A stretch of 64,000 nt of DNA from Methylomicrobium sp051061015 (lineage in GTDB: Bacteria > Pseudomonadota > Gammaproteobacteria > Methylococcales > Methylomonadaceae). The notes beneath the pieces were generated by a model. It was not told the DNA's origin, made no database searches, and was given only the letters and a program-made list of their open reading frames with translations. This document shows, piece after piece, positions 62,991-64,000 of the stretch; position 1 is the first letter of the stretch; every line of letters begins with the position of its first letter. The DNA lies in NCBI GenBank assembly GCA_051061015.1, contig JBPFEG010000088.1:248001-312000 (forward strand), given 5' to 3'. The translations under genes and the position numbers were made by a program.

Positions 62991-64000
62991 ATGACTGACA
63001 AAACTTTATTCATTCATGCAGGGGGAGCAAAAACGGGATCGAGTGCCTTGCAGAATTTTTTTCATCTCAATGCTTCCAAACTCGAAAGTCTAGGTTTCGC
63101 CTATGAGAATAGACTCCATATTGAACATGAGCATGAGATTGGCAGCGCCAACGGTATGCTGCTCTATGAAACAGTGTTATCACCAACTTCCACGGACGAT
63201 GAAATTGACAATGCAATGTCTAGTTATTTCGGGGGATGTAATAGCGCTATTTGTTCTAGTGAATTTTTTGCAGAACTGGATATATCTGGTTGGAAAAAAC
63301 TTTTTGAATCGTCAATAAGACTCGGCGTGAAATTAAAAGTGATTTTCTATGTGCGCAATGTGATTCCATATCTTCTCTCTGCTTATGATCAAATCATTAA
63401 GCGTCATGGAGGCGATGAATTATTTGATGAATGGGTTAAAAAAGCAATCTGGCAACATGGTAAGGCGCTGCGAACAATGGCGAACGTATTACCCAAATCA
63501 ATTATACATGTGATTCATTTTGATCATGTACGAGCAAACTTAATAAGGGGATTTTTGGATATTCTCGGTGTCGATTCCTCATTTGAGATTGATCCCAAAG
63601 ACCAGAAGCGGCAGGTCAACCGAAGCTTGACCAACGAAGAGCGTAACGCGTTAATTGCTGCCAATAAAATATTGGGTGCGGCATATTCAAAGGAATTGTC
63701 TGAGTTATTGATTTATGCAAATCCCAATGCGACAGGAGAGCCGGCTGAATACACCAAAGCGACAATTGATTCATTACTCGACAATTTCAACACCGAGGTC
63801 AACTGGGTAAACAGCGTTTTTTTCAATAAAAAAGCCGTCGTTTCAGTTTTGCCTACGAAACCGGCAAAGAAAATTCTGCACTTAAAATTCTTGGGCAAAA
63901 AATCGAAAATCAAGCCCAAAGAAAAAATCAATCTAGAAAAACTCTTATTGGGCTGGGCGCTTGAAAAGTTGAAAACGGTTCAAGACGAAACAGAGCAGAC
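62991..64000 (+). CDS. Sulfotransferase-like protein, N-terminal part (right edge of window)
   Basis: Open from the ATG at 62991 to the window end with no stop, 336 codons. The start FIHAGGAKTGSSALQNFF matches the 5'-phosphosulfate-binding loop of PAPS-dependent sulfotransferases, and VIFYVRNVIPYLLSAYDQ fits the 3'-phosphate motif with its Arg and Ser. The last visible part is Lys-rich and may begin another domain. It lies in the same direction as the glycan genes, 78 bases after the HAD gene, so may sulfate the glycan. Cut by the edge. Confidence 0.7.
   Translation, partial: MTDKTLFIHAGGAKTGSSALQNFFHLNASKLESLGFAYENRLHIEHEHEIGSANGMLLYETVLSPTSTDDEIDNAMSSYFGGCNSAICSSEFFAELDISGWKKLFESSIRLGVKLKVIFYVRNVIPYLLSAYDQIIKRHGGDELFDEWVKKAIWQHGKALRTMANVLPKSIIHVIHFDHVRANLIRGFLDILGVDSSFEIDPKDQKRQVNRSLTNEERNALIAANKILGAAYSKELSELLIYANPNATGEPAEYTKATIDSLLDNFNTEVNWVNSVFFNKKAVVSVLPTKPAKKILHLKFLGKKSKIKPKEKINLEKLLLGWALEKLKTVQDETEQ

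Overview
The window is 64 kb of chromosome from a gammaproteobacterium. The gene set is a typical one: a yciB-yciI-bolA-ppiC row, nqrABCDEF with nqrM, rsmA behind pdxA, waaA, and a type II NADH dehydrogenase. NnrS, a lone soxB, part of an aryl-polyene pathway and an MCE lipid transporter would suit an environmental lineage such as the Methylococcales methanotrophs. That placement is inference from gene content; no marker in the window proves it. No rRNA, tRNA or CRISPR array was seen.

Layout. 1-8.3 kb is core: the end of an N-carbamoylputrescine amidase gene, a thioredoxin-like protein, NnrS, pdxA-rsmA, a membrane protein with four DS(M/I)L(R/K/Q)RH motifs, and the yciB operon on the minus strand. 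8.3-10.9 kb is sparse and holds a DUF1244 gene, a frameshifted Rieske-like gene, a YceI protein and a candidate small RNA. 10.9-14.3 kb is a four-gene MCE/Mla-type ABC transporter operon. 14.3-17.9 kb has soxB without other sox genes, a Gdt1-type cation exporter and a ZIP transporter. 19.0-24.4 kb is a compact aryl-polyene-type row (two ketosynthases, dehydratase, ketoreductase, DUF3261 lipoprotein, FAD oxidoreductase) followed by waaA.

26-31 kb is the main accessory region. It is a chromosomal integron with a frameshifted intI, a candidate cassette promoter, an attI-like junction, and six co-oriented cassettes separated by recognisable attC sites. It ends in an IS982-type transposase fragment, a REP palindrome and a decayed RAYT (HUH) transposase gene. 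Cassette products are mostly secreted or membrane proteins of unknown function; one looks HEPN-like.

31-50 kb returns to core: dnaQ, a YcxB-like protein, ndh, an MBOAT/SGNH-like acylation pair, sbcB, a CBS protein, nqrM, the nqr operon (divergent from a flavin reductase) and a large MscK-type channel. 50-64 kb is cell-envelope: an L,D-transpeptidase, then rfbBDAC for dTDP-L-rhamnose, an ABC O-antigen exporter whose ATPase has a C-terminal extension, and a protein joining a methyltransferase, a tandem-repeat coiled coil and two GT2 domains. A HAD-like protein and a sulfotransferase-like gene cut by the right edge follow. Translational overlaps from the exporter onward suggest one transcript. 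The methyltransferase-coiled coil-Wzt arrangement resembles O-antigen systems in which a capped chain end is measured by a coiled-coil ruler and recognised by Wzt; this is the most testable new idea in the window. The integron is the richest source of undescribed genes.
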